A DNA stretch of 56,968 nucleotides, taken from the NCBI RefSeq assembly GCF_015207525.1, contig NZ_JADEWR010000033.1, positions 16,830 through 73,797 of the forward strand. The letters run 5' to 3'. How positions within the stretch are numbered: the first letter of the stretch is position 1; each line of letters begins with the position of its first letter. The position numbers were made by a program, and so were the translations under genes. This document shows, piece after piece, positions 32,216 to 40,958 of this stretch. The notes beneath the pieces are model-generated. The model was not told where the DNA came from. It saw only the letters and a list, made by a program, of their open reading frames with translations, and did no database searches. The stretch comes from Nodosilinea sp. LEGE 06152. Its GTDB lineage: Bacteria > Cyanobacteriota > Cyanobacteriia > Phormidesmidales > Phormidesmidaceae.

Positions 32216-32920
32216 TTACGCGAAGTCTCTCAGGTCGAGCTGGCGATGGGTGAAGCGGTGAATTTGCTCGGCGTCGTGGCTGGTCATCAGGCAGGCCCGA
32301 TGGGGGTGCTGGAGCCAGTCGTGCAGCAGGGCTTCGACGCTGGCGGTGGTGGCGGCATCGAGGGAGGCGGTGGGCTCATCGAGCAAGAGCACCTGGGGGT
32401 CAAGCTGGAGCGATCGCAGCAGCGCCAAAATTTGGGCCTCGCCGCCCGACAGCCTGGCACCCTGTAAACTCAAAAACTCGGGGCCACGCCCCAGCCGGGC
32501 CAGCCAGGTGTGGATGATATCGGGGTCAAACTGGCGCTGGCGATGCACCCCCAGCTCAAACACCTGCTTGAGGTTGTCTTGCACTGTGCCGTCAAACTCA
32601 CTTCGCGCCGCGTTTGCCACGCGACTTGAGACAAGTATGCCGATGGGCGTCGCCCGCTGGGGCACATACATCACTCGACTGCGGTAGGCAGGCAGCGACC
32701 ACGCCGACAGAGGTTTGCCCTCCAACCTCACCTCCCCCTGCTGAAGCGGGTCGAGCAGCACCAGGTTGCGCATAAGCAGAGTTTTGCCTGCCCCCGAGGG
32801 CGCAACCAGGCCAACGCAGTCTCCCGAAAACAGCTCAAAATTTACCCCTCGCCACAGCCAGCGATCGCCCAGCTGGCGACCCAGGCCCTCGACAGATAGC
32901 AGAGCTTGGCTAGATTTCAT
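32216..32920 (-). CDS. fetA: FetA-type ABC transporter ATPase
   Basis: The 234-residue ATPase partner of FetB. Walker A GLVAPSGAGKTLLMRN (about residues 36-51), the ABC signature LSGGEAQILALLRSLQ (about 158-173), Walker B VLLLDEPTASLD (about 178-189) and the switch His in MTSHDAEQIHRF are all present. Together with the UPF0014 permease it forms a probable exporter of iron or another metal; in E. coli FetAB raises resistance to iron and peroxide stress. It is divergent from the EamA gene, the starts being only 35 bases apart, so the two may share a promoter region. Confidence 0.88.
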   Translation of the reverse strand: MKSSQALLSVEGLGRQLGDRWLWRGVNFELFSGDCVGLVAPSGAGKTLLMRNLVLLDPLQQGEVRLEGKPLSAWSLPAYRSRVMYVPQRATPIGILVSSRVANAARSEFDGTVQDNLKQVFELGVHRQRQFDPDIIHTWLARLGRGPEFLSLQGARLSGGEAQILALLRSLQLDPQVLLLDEPTASLDAATTASVEALLHDWLQHPHRACLMTSHDAEQIHRFTHRQLDLRDFA

Positions 32921-32955
32921 TCAATCACCAGATCACCAATATCTGCCATACCGGA

Positions 32956-33915
32956 ATGTTTACCGCAGAGACACTTCTACAATACACAGCAGGGCAACAC
33001 CAGAGGAAATGCGCAGTGGCACCTACCTCAAACCAGCGGCGATCGACCCTAATTGGGTTCTCAGCAGTACTCATGTGGGCCACCCTGGCCCTGCTCACCG
33101 ACCTCAGCGGCACGGTACCGCCGTTTCAGCTCACCGCCATGGCGTTTACGATCGCATTCGGCATTGGCCTAGCGGCCTGGCGGCAGGCTGGGGGCAACGT
33201 GCTTCAACACCTCAGGCTGCCCTGGCGGGTTTGGGTGCTCGGCATTGTTGGCTTGTTCGGCTACCACTTTTTCTACTTCATGGCGCTGCGCCACGCCCCA
33301 GCGGTGGAGGCGAGTCTAATTGCCTACCTGTGGCCGCTGCTGATTGTGTTTTTTTCGGCCCTGCTGCCAGGGGAGCGGCTGCGGTGGTTTCACGGGGCGG
33401 GGGCGATCGCAGGCTTTCTCGGCGCGGGTCTACTCGTCACCAAGGGCCAGGGCTTCAGCTTTGATCCCCAGTACACCACCGGGTACCTGGCGGCGCTGGT
33501 TTGCGCCCTCACCTGGTCGGGCTACTCAATTCTCTCGCGGCGGTTTGGGGCAATTCCGACCAGTGCGGTGGGGGGCTTTTGCGGCGCTACAGCGGTGCTG
33601 GCCTGGGTCTGTCACGCCCTGTTTGAGACTACGGTGGTACCTGCGACCTGGGAATGGCTAGCGATTTTGTGCCTGGGGTTGGGGCCGGTCGGCCTCGCCT
33701 TTTTCACCTGGGACTACGGCGTTAAGCACGGCAATATTCGCGTACTGGGGGCGCTGTCCTACGCGGCACCGCTGCTCTCAACCCTGCTGCTGATTGTCTC
33801 CGGACGGGCAGAGGCCACCTGGTCGGTGGGGCTAGCCTGCGGGTTAATTGTTGGCGGAGCGTTGCTGGCTACGCTCGATTTTCTGCGGCCTGGAATAGAG
33901 AACAAACCCAGCTAA
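32956..33915 (+). CDS. EamA (DMT) family exporter
   Basis: A 319-residue ten-helix transporter of the drug/metabolite superfamily, related to YddG-type amino-acid exporters. Two EamA repeats: one from LIGFSAVLMWATLALLTDLS to GFLGAGLLVTKGQ, the second from TTGYLAALVCALTWSGYSIL to LACGLIVGGALLATLDFLRP. The YHFFYFMALRHAPAVEASLI segment is the usual signature of the first half. The first 20 residues (MFTAETLLQYTAGQ) are not membrane-like, and a GTG at 33016 (VAPTSNQRR) is a credible alternative start. Divergent from fetA. Substrate unknown. Confidence 0.85.
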   Translation: MFTAETLLQYTAGQHQRKCAVAPTSNQRRSTLIGFSAVLMWATLALLTDLSGTVPPFQLTAMAFTIAFGIGLAAWRQAGGNVLQHLRLPWRVWVLGIVGLFGYHFFYFMALRHAPAVEASLIAYLWPLLIVFFSALLPGERLRWFHGAGAIAGFLGAGLLVTKGQGFSFDPQYTTGYLAALVCALTWSGYSILSRRFGAIPTSAVGGFCGATAVLAWVCHALFETTVVPATWEWLAILCLGLGPVGLAFFTWDYGVKHGNIRVLGALSYAAPLLSTLLLIVSGRAEATWSVGLACGLIVGGALLATLDFLRPGIENKPS

Positions 33916-34029
33916 AGGAGTTGAGTACTGCCCAGCAGTAACCATCTATTTGCCAGCCCCAGCCTTTACCCCCAGAAAAAAGAGGTTGGGGATGCGGGCG
34001 TGACCAAACACCCTATGGGCTGAATGAAC

Positions 34030-35643
34030 CTAACGGCTGACGCCCCACCAGCCCCAAGCCACCGTTAGTCCCAGCAGCAAGGGCGTCAGCCAGTCGCCCC
34101 AGCGCACATAGGGGGTGAGGGTTTGACGGCGCTCCAGCTCGGCCCGGTGAACGAGATACGTCTGCGGCTCCCCCAGCCAGAGGGTGCGACCGTGGTTATC
34201 GACCAGGCCCGAGAGGCCTGTATTGGTAACCCGCAGCGCCCAGCGATCGCTCTCCACCGCCCGCAGCACGTCAAACCCGTGGTGCTGCTGCATCATCCAC
34301 ACCGGGTAGGGGTCGTTGTTAGAGGCAGTGACTACAAATTCACCCCCCGCCCGAGTTTGACGGCGAAACAAGCGGCTGTAGGCCGACTCGTAGCAAATCC
34401 CCACCGTGACTTTACCCACCGAGGTCTCAAACTGCTGCATGGGCTGGCCCGGCACCAGGTAGCTATCCAGCGGCGAGAGGCGGCTAATCAGTCGGCCCAA
34501 CAGCGCCTCAAAGGGAATGTACTCACCCAGGGGCACCAGCTGCACCTTGTTGTAGCGCCCGTGGTACTGGCCGTCGGTTCGCAGTTCCAAAATGCTTTGT
34601 GTGTACTGCGTACGGCCCTCCCCCGGCACAGGCGCAAAGGTGCCCAGCCACAGCGGCACCCCCGCCTGACCAACAGTTTGCAGCATAGCCGCCAGCTGGG
34701 GCGAATTGGGGTTCCACAGCTGCGGCAGCGCTCCTTCGGGCGTCACCACCGCCGCCACCCCCTGTTCGACCAGCGATCGGTAGCCCTCGGTATAGCCCTC
34801 TAGCGCCTGCCGCACACCCTGGGGAGTGAGCTTTTCGCGGGTCGGCACGTTGCCCTGCACCAGCCCCAGGGTTAGGGATTGGCCAGCGGCAGCGGGAGCG
34901 GCCTGGGCATAGAGCCGTGCGCCAAGCAGGTGACTCGCAAAAACGAGAGCGCAGGCTGTAAGGGCAAGGGAGCGGCGGCGGGATGCAGGGATGAGGAGAT
35001 GGGAGGATGGGAAAGATGAGGGGATGAGGGAATGAGGGGTGAGGACAACGGCAAGCAAGCCATTGGTGGCAACGAGAATAGCGGAAATAATCTGTGGCCC
35101 CGACAGACGGGTGAGGTGTAGTATCCACAGGTTGTTGGGGCTTTGGCTAAGGCTGAGGGGCGACCAGTCGAGGGGGCTGTAGTTGCGTAGGGTTTCCAGG
35201 GTGCACCACAGCGCCGTACCCGCCAGCACAGTCCAAACCCTGCGCCCTGGCCAGCGATGGGTTAGCCACGCGATCGCCCCACCCCAGGCTGCAATACAGA
35301 CCGAGCCCCAAATCACAATAAATATCCAGGCTGAAAGGGCGATCGCAACGCTGCTAAGCCACGGCACCCCCATCCACATCAGCGGGTGCAAATGCGTAAT
35401 CCAGGCCAGCGAAATACCGTAGTACACCAACCCCCACAGCAGCCCATAGGCCGCCGCCAGAGCGATCGAGGGCGTCGCCACGACCACCCACCACAGCGGC
35501 ACCAGCCCCACCCACGCCAGCGGCCACAGGCTGAGGGGCGGTAGCGCGATCGCCATCAGCACCCCGCTAAGAGCGACCAAACTAGCCTGCCGCCAGTCCC
35601 AGGTGTAGATTAGTTTTCGCAACCAGGTCGCCGCTGCTTTCAT
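34030..35643 (-). CDS. lnt: Apolipoprotein N-acyltransferase
   Basis: Adds the third acyl chain to lipoproteins in the inner membrane. The 537-residue protein has N-terminal membrane helices (about residues 10-205, with LPPLSLWPLAWVGLVPLWWV) and a C-terminal nitrilase-like domain. The catalytic triad regions are VVTPEGALPQLW (Glu), GRYNKVQLVPLGEY (Lys) and VGICYESAYSRLF (Cys), typical of Lnt. An in-frame low-complexity stretch (SLIPSSFPSSHLLIPASRRR, about residues 199-226) splits the membrane half from the rest and corresponds to G-rich repeats at 34980-35043. The ATG at 35643 replaces a TTG. Convergent with EamA, and upstream of ho1 with a repeat-rich gap. Confidence 0.93.
   Translation of the reverse strand: MKAAATWLRKLIYTWDWRQASLVALSGVLMAIALPPLSLWPLAWVGLVPLWWVVVATPSIALAAAYGLLWGLVYYGISLAWITHLHPLMWMGVPWLSSVAIALSAWIFIVIWGSVCIAAWGGAIAWLTHRWPGRRVWTVLAGTALWCTLETLRNYSPLDWSPLSLSQSPNNLWILHLTRLSGPQIISAILVATNGLLAVVLTPHSLIPSSFPSSHLLIPASRRRSLALTACALVFASHLLGARLYAQAAPAAAGQSLTLGLVQGNVPTREKLTPQGVRQALEGYTEGYRSLVEQGVAAVVTPEGALPQLWNPNSPQLAAMLQTVGQAGVPLWLGTFAPVPGEGRTQYTQSILELRTDGQYHGRYNKVQLVPLGEYIPFEALLGRLISRLSPLDSYLVPGQPMQQFETSVGKVTVGICYESAYSRLFRRQTRAGGEFVVTASNNDPYPVWMMQQHHGFDVLRAVESDRWALRVTNTGLSGLVDNHGRTLWLGEPQTYLVHRAELERRQTLTPYVRWGDWLTPLLLGLTVAWGWWGVSR
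34980..35043. repeat. G-rich low-complexity insert in the lnt coding region
   Basis: Plus-strand purine-rich repeat of GGATGAGG/GAGGGGATG-type words, 64 bases, encoding the Ser/Pro/Leu stretch of Lnt on the other strand. Similar words fill 1440-1520. Looks like a dispersed simple-sequence element carried in frame. Confidence 0.6.
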
Positions 35644-35968
35644 TTTCAACCTCAGCTATTCCTTCTAGCCTGCCACACAGGCTTTTTGAGAAGGCCTGAT
35701 CACATGGTGGGCACTGCCCACCCTACAATGCTGCCGGCTCAACGGGGCCTCGTTTCGCCCTACCAGAGCTACCAAGCGGTCAGTTTGCAGAACAAAGGTT
35801 TAAACCGATGATCAATCACTCCTTTCCGTTGGGTCCAGGGCGGCGGCACGGCCCTGGTCGACGGGGTCTGGGGGCAATCGAAACGCCCCCAGCGGTAGAT
35901 TTGGCTTTGAAACCCATTTTCCCCGCTCAAACTAGCGGTGCATTGCTGCGCGAATGCACCCTACGGCC
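35644..35968. other. Intergenic repeats between ho1 and lnt
   Basis: About 325 bases. Two palindromic dispersed repeats are seen: GGTGGGCACTGCCCACC (35706-35722) and the GGTGCATT element (35937-35960). A 101-codon plus-strand ORF across it has no ribosome-binding site and runs through the repeats, so I do not call it. Confidence 0.5.
35937..35960. repeat. 24-bp palindromic repeat GGTGCATT...AATGCACC
   Basis: GGTGCATT and AATGCACC around GCTGCGCG. An identical copy is at 53421-53444. A dispersed cyanobacterial palindrome. Confidence 0.7.
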
Positions 35969-36005
35969 AAAAAAAATCGAGGAAGCGATCGCAGGTCGCT
36001 TCCTC
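35969..36005 (-). terminator. Rho-independent terminator after ho1
   Basis: On the minus strand: 10-bp stem GAGGAAGCGA / TCGCTTCCTC with a 7-base loop, then eight T. It lies 50 bases past the ho1 stop. Confidence 0.9.
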
Positions 36006-36054
36006 AATACCGTAATCGAAAATTTAGAGTCTAGCGCTCCAGCCTCAGCCCAAT

Positions 36055-36771
36055 CTACTCGGCGGTCGCCAGCTCAGTGCTGCCCCGACGCCGACGGCTG
36101 GTCAACGTATTAAACAGCATCTGACCGATCGCCTTGATCAGATTCCCCTCCAGCTCCTTGAACATCTCCATGTTCAAACCAAAGGCGTCGTTGGCCTCTT
36201 CCACAATGTTGGACACCATAGCCTCATCCACCGGAGCCGCATCCATCGACTCACGGTACTTCGCCTTAAACGCCTTCTCGTCGGAGATTTCAGGGAACTC
36301 GTAGAACGCCGTTCCCTCACCCTCGGAGAGGTTCATCGCCCGCTGGGCAATACCCTTGAGAATTTGGCCACCCGACAGGTCACCAATGTAGCGGGTGTAG
36401 GAATGGCTGACCAGCAGTTCAGGCTGGGTGCTCGCCACCTCGCGAATGCGATCGACATAGCGCTGACCGCCAGGCGTCATCGAAATTTCATTTGCCCAGT
36501 TGGGGCCGTAGTAGTAGGCCAGGTCAGACTCCAACGAGGCCTTGCGGTGCAGCTCAGGGAAGTAAATTTTGGAGACAACGGGGTGATCTTTGTGACGCTC
36601 CAGCTCCTCCTCCATCGCCGCATAGGCGTAATAGAAATTGGCCACCAGCTTGCGGTAAGAGTTCTTCTCGACCACGCCCCGCAAAAAGCAGCGCACAAAG
36701 CCCATATTTTCGGCCATGGTATGGGCCTTCTTGGTGCCTTCGCGCAGCTCGGTGGATAGGTTACTGCTCAT
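36055..36771 (-). CDS. ho1: Heme oxygenase (HO1), biliverdin-forming
   Basis: Opens heme to biliverdin IX-alpha with ferredoxin electrons, the entry to phycocyanobilin and hence phycobilisome pigments. The 238-residue protein has the usual length. The proximal His is in TKKAHTMAEN (His16 or so), and the distal helix motif YIGDLSGGQILKGIAQRA (about residues 134-151) is intact. NFYYAYAAMEEEL and YFPELHRKASLESDLA follow the family. The C-terminal basic run (SRRRRGS) is common in cyanobacteria. The ATG at 36771 has no strong Shine-Dalgarno. Three TTAC words at 10-bp spacing upstream may bind RpaB. Confidence 0.95.
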   Translation of the reverse strand: MSSNLSTELREGTKKAHTMAENMGFVRCFLRGVVEKNSYRKLVANFYYAYAAMEEELERHKDHPVVSKIYFPELHRKASLESDLAYYYGPNWANEISMTPGGQRYVDRIREVASTQPELLVSHSYTRYIGDLSGGQILKGIAQRAMNLSEGEGTAFYEFPEISDEKAFKAKYRESMDAAPVDEAMVSNIVEEANDAFGLNMEMFKELEGNLIKAIGQMLFNTLTSRRRRGSTELATAE

Positions 36772-37074
36772 GCTGACTATCTCGCTCTAGGGTGAATTAA
36801 AAGGTGTGGTTTAAACGGAGTTTCGGTTAGCCAATACCTGCCCAGACTGGCTCAGCGCCAAAAATGAGAGCGCCTTAACTGGCCATTACAAAGGACACGT
36901 TTGTTTAACTTAGACCGATTTGATTGCCGTTTCCATTACGAATTTTTACAGGCTATTACTGAAAGCCCGTTTTTCTAAGGAAACAATTGAACCACAGTCA
37001 GGCTTAGAACTTGTCCGAAAGTCATCTTTCTTAAGTCATAGCCCAAGGGGTAGAGGAGTTTTTCGGCTAGGTGC
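36772..37074. other. ho1 promoter region
   Basis: 303 bases upstream of ho1 and downstream of the Usp gene. AT-rich with no ORF. The TTAC repeat is listed separately; no other gene or hairpin of note. Confidence 0.5.
36936..36960. promoter_or_regulatory. Three TTAC words at 10-bp spacing, HLR1-like
   Basis: Plus strand ATTACGAA, TTTACAGG and ATTACTGA start 10 bases apart (TTAC at 36936, 36946 and 36956). RpaB binds the HLR1 motif, (G/T)TTACA(T/A)(T/A) repeated at 10 bp. Only the middle copy matches HLR1 well, and the site is 165 bases from the ho1 start, so the call is tentative. Confidence 0.35.
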
Positions 37075-37929
37075 CTAGCCCGCCATTCGAGTTAGCAGCA
37101 CCGGGCAGGGGGCGTACACCCGCACAAAGTCGGTCAGCGACTCGCCCAGCACCTTGTCTAAATCGGGCAGTCCCTTGGCGATAGTAGGACGGCGATCGGG
37201 TGAACCCAGAATGATCAAATCCATGTTGCGCTCTTCGGCCAGCTGGCAAATGCGGCGACCGGGCTTGCCCTCGGGGGCCGCTAGCTTGTAGTCGATGCCG
37301 TACCGCTTCACCTCGGCTAGGGCATTGGTCAAAATGGGGTCTTGGTTGGGGTCGCTGCTCGCCACATCAAAGGGCTTGGTCTTGAGGCTCGACACCGTGT
37401 GCACCAGCGTGATCTCGCCGCCCTTAATATCGCGCAGCAGCGAAATGGCAATGTTCAAACCCTCCTTGGCTGAGTCCGACTTATCCATCGCCACCATCAC
37501 CCGCTTAGTGGGGCGAATGCTGTAAAGATCATCTTTGACCAGCAGCATGGGCCGCGACGACAGCTGAAATACGTACTGGCTGACCGAGTTTTCGAGAATG
37601 GCCTTTAGCCCCTGCAAGCCCCGCGACCCCATGATGATTAGGTCGGCATCGACTTCTTCGGCGACCCGAATCACTACATCTTTGGGGTCGCCCTCCCGCA
37701 GCACGGCGTTTACCCGGCTGGGGTCGAGGTTGAGGTTGGTAATGGCGGCAGCCAGGGTGCGCCCCCCGGCTTCCCAGCGCTCGGCCATGGTTTCGGCAGA
37801 CACCTGAGAGGGCACGACGTGCAGCACCGTGATCGAGGCTCGCTGCACCAGGGGAATATTCATTAGCGCCTTCATCATGGCTTCGGTATTGCCAGTGCCA
37901 GAATCGGCCAAAAGAATTTTTTCTATCAT
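37075..37929 (-). CDS. Universal stress protein with two Usp domains
   Basis: A 284-residue tandem Usp protein. The first domain (about residues 1-140) begins MIEKILLADSGTGNTEAMMK and has LIIMGSRGLQGLKAILENSV; the second (about 145-284) begins VMVAMDKSDSAKEGLNIAIS. The ATP-binding G-x2-G-x9-G-(S/T) pattern is degenerate in both: the first has GSRGLQGLKAILENSVSQYV and the second LGSPDRRPTIAKGLPDLD, with no clear nucleotide loop. Usp proteins help survival under starvation and oxidative stress; the exact role is unknown. Alone upstream of ho1 on the same strand. Confidence 0.87.
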   Translation of the reverse strand: MIEKILLADSGTGNTEAMMKALMNIPLVQRASITVLHVVPSQVSAETMAERWEAGGRTLAAAITNLNLDPSRVNAVLREGDPKDVVIRVAEEVDADLIIMGSRGLQGLKAILENSVSQYVFQLSSRPMLLVKDDLYSIRPTKRVMVAMDKSDSAKEGLNIAISLLRDIKGGEITLVHTVSSLKTKPFDVASSDPNQDPILTNALAEVKRYGIDYKLAAPEGKPGRRICQLAEERNMDLIILGSPDRRPTIAKGLPDLDKVLGESLTDFVRVYAPCPVLLTRMAG

Positions 37930-38171
37930 GATGTCCTCGTAGGGTTGCGCTCGACGGCATAGGGCTGAGCGGACACTGGTAGAACCACAGCAGGTGCCCC
38001 GATGGGTGACCGCAAGGATCCTAGGCTATGCCTCATCTCACTCCGCTAAAACAGCGGATCAACGGGATGTAAAAGTGAGTTAATGTGTTCTCAATCATCA
38101 TAGGCACTGGTTTTGAGCCTATTTTGGCGCGATTCATAATTTGTAGTAGAGTCTGCCCAACCGGCAGATCG

Positions 38172-38609
38172 ATGCGTGAAACAACCTTGATCAACCCTTA
38201 CCACTGGTATGAGCACCGGGTCGTAGTGCAGCCCCACCACACCGATTACGCAGGTATTGTCTGGCACGGCACCTACATCGCCTGGATGGAGGAAGCGCGG
38301 GTGAACTACCTCAGCGACTGTGGGCTGAGCTTTGCCGACTGGGTCAAGGCTGGCGTTGACCTGCCGGTGGTAGATTTGGGGTTGAAATATCGGCGATCGC
38401 TCACCATGGGCGACACGGCCCTAGTCAAAGCCCGCCTGGGGCCAGCTAAAGGAGTACGCTTCGTGTGGCACTACGACATTCAAAATGCCGCTACCCAGGA
38501 AACCTGTATTGAGGGCAGCGTGACGCTGGTTCCGGTCGATGTCAAAACTCGGCGGGTGCTGCGCCGCCTGCCCGACCCCCTGCAAACGGCCCTAGCGACT
38601 ATGCTTTGA
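38172..38609 (+). CDS. Hotdog-fold acyl-CoA thioesterase (4HBT type)
   Basis: A 145-residue thioesterase of the YbgC/4-hydroxybenzoyl-CoA type. The active-site segment is HHTDYAGIVWHGTYIAWMEE, with the D-x-(A/M)-G-(I/V)-V pattern, followed by EARVNYLSDCGLSF. The cyanobacterial Slr0204 group hydrolyses 1,4-dihydroxy-2-naphthoyl-CoA for phylloquinone synthesis; this sequence looks like that group, but the substrate is inferred. I chose the ATG at 38172 (MRETTLINPYHW); the ORF opens earlier (38085) with unrelated sequence. Divergent from the Usp gene, followed by a pentapeptide gene. Confidence 0.87.
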   Translation: MRETTLINPYHWYEHRVVVQPHHTDYAGIVWHGTYIAWMEEARVNYLSDCGLSFADWVKAGVDLPVVDLGLKYRRSLTMGDTALVKARLGPAKGVRFVWHYDIQNAATQETCIEGSVTLVPVDVKTRRVLRRLPDPLQTALATML

Positions 38610-38760
38610 TGCAGGCATTGGTCTGCGCTACCCCAAAACCCCGGCCTCAAAACTTAGCCCAAAACTTTGTAGGATGAGCAAAGTGTGCCCAATGCGCTCT
38701 AGCGCTAAGTTTGGCTGGGCACGGCCTGGCCCCCTTGCCCATTCTACGGTTGCCCCAACT

Positions 38761-39267
38761 ATGTTCTTCACCCTCACCCAAGCCCTCGCTGTAGTCTGCA
38801 CTCTGGTCGTTGCGATCGCTGGCTGGTGCGGCATTACCCCCGCCGCCTACGCCCAGGACAACACTGTTGACTACACCCTCACCGACCTCAGCTTCCGCGA
38901 CTTTTCGGGCAAGCAGCTCTCGGGCACCTCCTTTGCGGCGGCAGAAATGCGGGAGGCCAATTTTAGAAAGGCCAACCTGAGCAAAACTATTCTGACCAAG
39001 GCCTCGTTTTTGCGGGCCAACCTCTCGTTTGCCGACCTGTCGGGCACCTTCGCCGATCGCGTCATTTTTGACGGCGCTGACCTGTCCAACGCCATCTTTA
39101 CCGATGCCCTGCTCACCAGCAGCAGCTTTGGCGAGGCTAACATCACCGGGGCCGATTTCTCAGGAGCGATTATCGATCGCTTTCAGGTCGCCCAAATGTG
39201 CAAGTACGCCGACGGCGTGAATGAAATTACTGGAGTGGCGACCAGAGACAGTTTGGGCTGTCGGTAA
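38761..39267 (+). CDS. Exported pentapeptide-repeat protein
   Basis: A 168-residue protein with a signal peptide (about residues 1-31, MFFTLTQALAVVCTLVVAIA to AYAQD). It has a right-handed pentapeptide-repeat helix of about 15 A(N/D)LxX units (about 40-150, for example MREANFRKANLSKTILTKAS and FADLSGTFADRVIFDGADLS). A short C-terminal cap contains one Cys pair (CKYADGVNEITG ... GCR). Thylakoid-lumen proteins of this type are common in cyanobacteria; function is unknown. ATG 38761 chosen because it begins the signal peptide; upstream ORF sequence is not like it. Confidence 0.85.
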   Translation: MFFTLTQALAVVCTLVVAIAGWCGITPAAYAQDNTVDYTLTDLSFRDFSGKQLSGTSFAAAEMREANFRKANLSKTILTKASFLRANLSFADLSGTFADRVIFDGADLSNAIFTDALLTSSSFGEANITGADFSGAIIDRFQVAQMCKYADGVNEITGVATRDSLGCR

Positions 39268-39338
39268 ATGGGTGGATGGTTGGATGAGGTAGGGGCAAAC
39301 GGTCGTTTGCCCTCGGGGGTCTACCTCACACAGCGTCC

Positions 39339-40958
39339 TCACACCGCCACTACTTCCACCCCTGCCGAGTCAAAGTGCTTTTGCAGGGTGGCCTTGGGCA
39401 GCGGCCCCAGCAGGTGATCCCAAGGCAGCGGCTGATGCAAATCCCAGTCTTCGTGGACGTAGTATTCCAGCGGTGGAATTTGGCCCTGAAAGTCATTGAA
39501 GGCGCGGCGGTAGCTGCCTAAGCTATCGCCGTAGTGGCGCACCCGTTCGAGCACGGGGGCAAGGCGGCGATCGCCCCGCGAGATCAGCGCTTGAATCACC
39601 GACCAGTTATAGCTTTCGGGCCGAAAGTCAATGCCCTTAGAGCGCAGGTGCTTTTGCAGGTATTTGAGCCGCTTTTCGGCCTCCTTGTTCACGCCATACC
39701 ATTGAAAGGGGGTGTGGGCCTTGGGCACAAAGGTGCTGCACCCAAAGGTGAGGCGCAGGCCGGGGGCCGCTTTTTTGAGCCGCAGCATCAGGGCAACGGT
39801 TTGCTCCAGGTCGGCCATGGTTTCGCCCGGCACTCCCGCCATGCCGTAGAGCTTCATAGCGCTGAGGCCACCAGCTTTGGCGTTGACAGCGGCGCGCTCA
39901 ATGTCGTCGGTCTCAAGCTTTTTGTTGACAATCTGGCGCACCCGCTCCGAGCCGCTCTCGATCGCAATGGTGATCGAGCGGGTGTCGTGGCGGGTGAGGG
40001 TTTCGGCCAGCTTCGGGGTGACGGTGTTGGTGCGCACCGAGGCAATGCTGAGTCGCACATCGTCGAACTGGGGCTGATTTAAATAATCCAGCAGGGTCTC
40101 AAATTCGGGGTGCTGGGTCACCGACGCCCCCAGCAACCCCAGCCGATTGGTCACCGCCAGCCCCTGCTCAATGGCGGGCAGCAGCGAGTCTTCCAGGCTG
40201 GCGGTGCGGAACGGCAGCGTCAGATAGCTGGCCAGGCAAAAGCGGCACATCTCGGGGCAGCTGCGCACTACCTCCACCATAAAGATGTTTTCCCAGGCGG
40301 CGTGGGGGGTAACCACGGTCGAGGCCGAAAGCACATTGCCCCGGTAGGTCTGCTTTTGTACGGTAGCAGGGATTTCGCTGGTCACAGGGGCGATCGCCCG
40401 CACCCCGCCAGTCGGCCCCTCGTAGGTGACGCTGTACAACGACGGCACATACACCCCAGGCACCGCCGCTAGCCGGCGCAGGGTTTGTGTACGGCTAGCG
40501 GATTTTAGCTCAACCAGCGCGTCAAAAAAATCGTCCAGCAGCGTCTCGCCATCCCCTAGCAAGATCACATCAAAAAAGTCGGCAAAGGGCTCAGGGTTGG
40601 CGGTCAGCACCGGGCCGCCGCCGAAGAGCAGGGGGTGAGCTTCGGTGCGATCGCTGGCAAAGATGGGAATATCAAGGGTTTCGAGCTGGGTGAGCAGGTT
40701 GGCGTAGTCTAGCTCCCAGGAAAGCGAAAAGCCCAGCACGTCTATCGTCGGGGGCAGCGGCTCGGAGCCATCGGTAAACAGGCGGCTAACGCTGATGTCG
40801 GCCCGGCGGGCCAAGGTCGCCCACACCACCTGGTAGCCCAGGCTGGTAATGCCCACGGTGTACTGATTGGGGAAGGCAAACACCACCGCCAGCGCATCGT
40901 CATTAGCGGCGGCGGGTTCAAACAGCAGAGTTTCGTCGTGAAGGGGGAGGGGGGCCAA
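39339..40958 (-). CDS. B12-binding-domain radical SAM protein
   Basis: A 539-residue radical SAM enzyme of the B12-binding class. An N-terminal cobalamin-like Rossmann part (about residues 20-150, AFPNQYTVGITSLGYQ ... LLFGGGPVLTANPEPFADFF) leads to the core. The cluster Cys triplet is at C234, C238 and C241 (SCPEMCRFCLASY). AIESGSERVRQIVNKKLE and MKLYGMAGVPGETMADLEQT follow. This is the cyanobacterial TIGR03960-like group, not assigned to a reaction; a role in pigment or tRNA modification is possible but unknown. ATG at 40958. Convergent with the pentapeptide gene. Confidence 0.85.
   Translation of the reverse strand: MAPLPLHDETLLFEPAAANDDALAVVFAFPNQYTVGITSLGYQVVWATLARRADISVSRLFTDGSEPLPPTIDVLGFSLSWELDYANLLTQLETLDIPIFASDRTEAHPLLFGGGPVLTANPEPFADFFDVILLGDGETLLDDFFDALVELKSASRTQTLRRLAAVPGVYVPSLYSVTYEGPTGGVRAIAPVTSEIPATVQKQTYRGNVLSASTVVTPHAAWENIFMVEVVRSCPEMCRFCLASYLTLPFRTASLEDSLLPAIEQGLAVTNRLGLLGASVTQHPEFETLLDYLNQPQFDDVRLSIASVRTNTVTPKLAETLTRHDTRSITIAIESGSERVRQIVNKKLETDDIERAAVNAKAGGLSAMKLYGMAGVPGETMADLEQTVALMLRLKKAAPGLRLTFGCSTFVPKAHTPFQWYGVNKEAEKRLKYLQKHLRSKGIDFRPESYNWSVIQALISRGDRRLAPVLERVRHYGDSLGSYRRAFNDFQGQIPPLEYYVHEDWDLHQPLPWDHLLGPLPKATLQKHFDSAGVEVVAV

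Noticed and set aside
35808..36113. 101-codon plus-strand ORF
   Set aside because: Runs through the GGTGCATT repeat, the ho1 terminator and the end of ho1.
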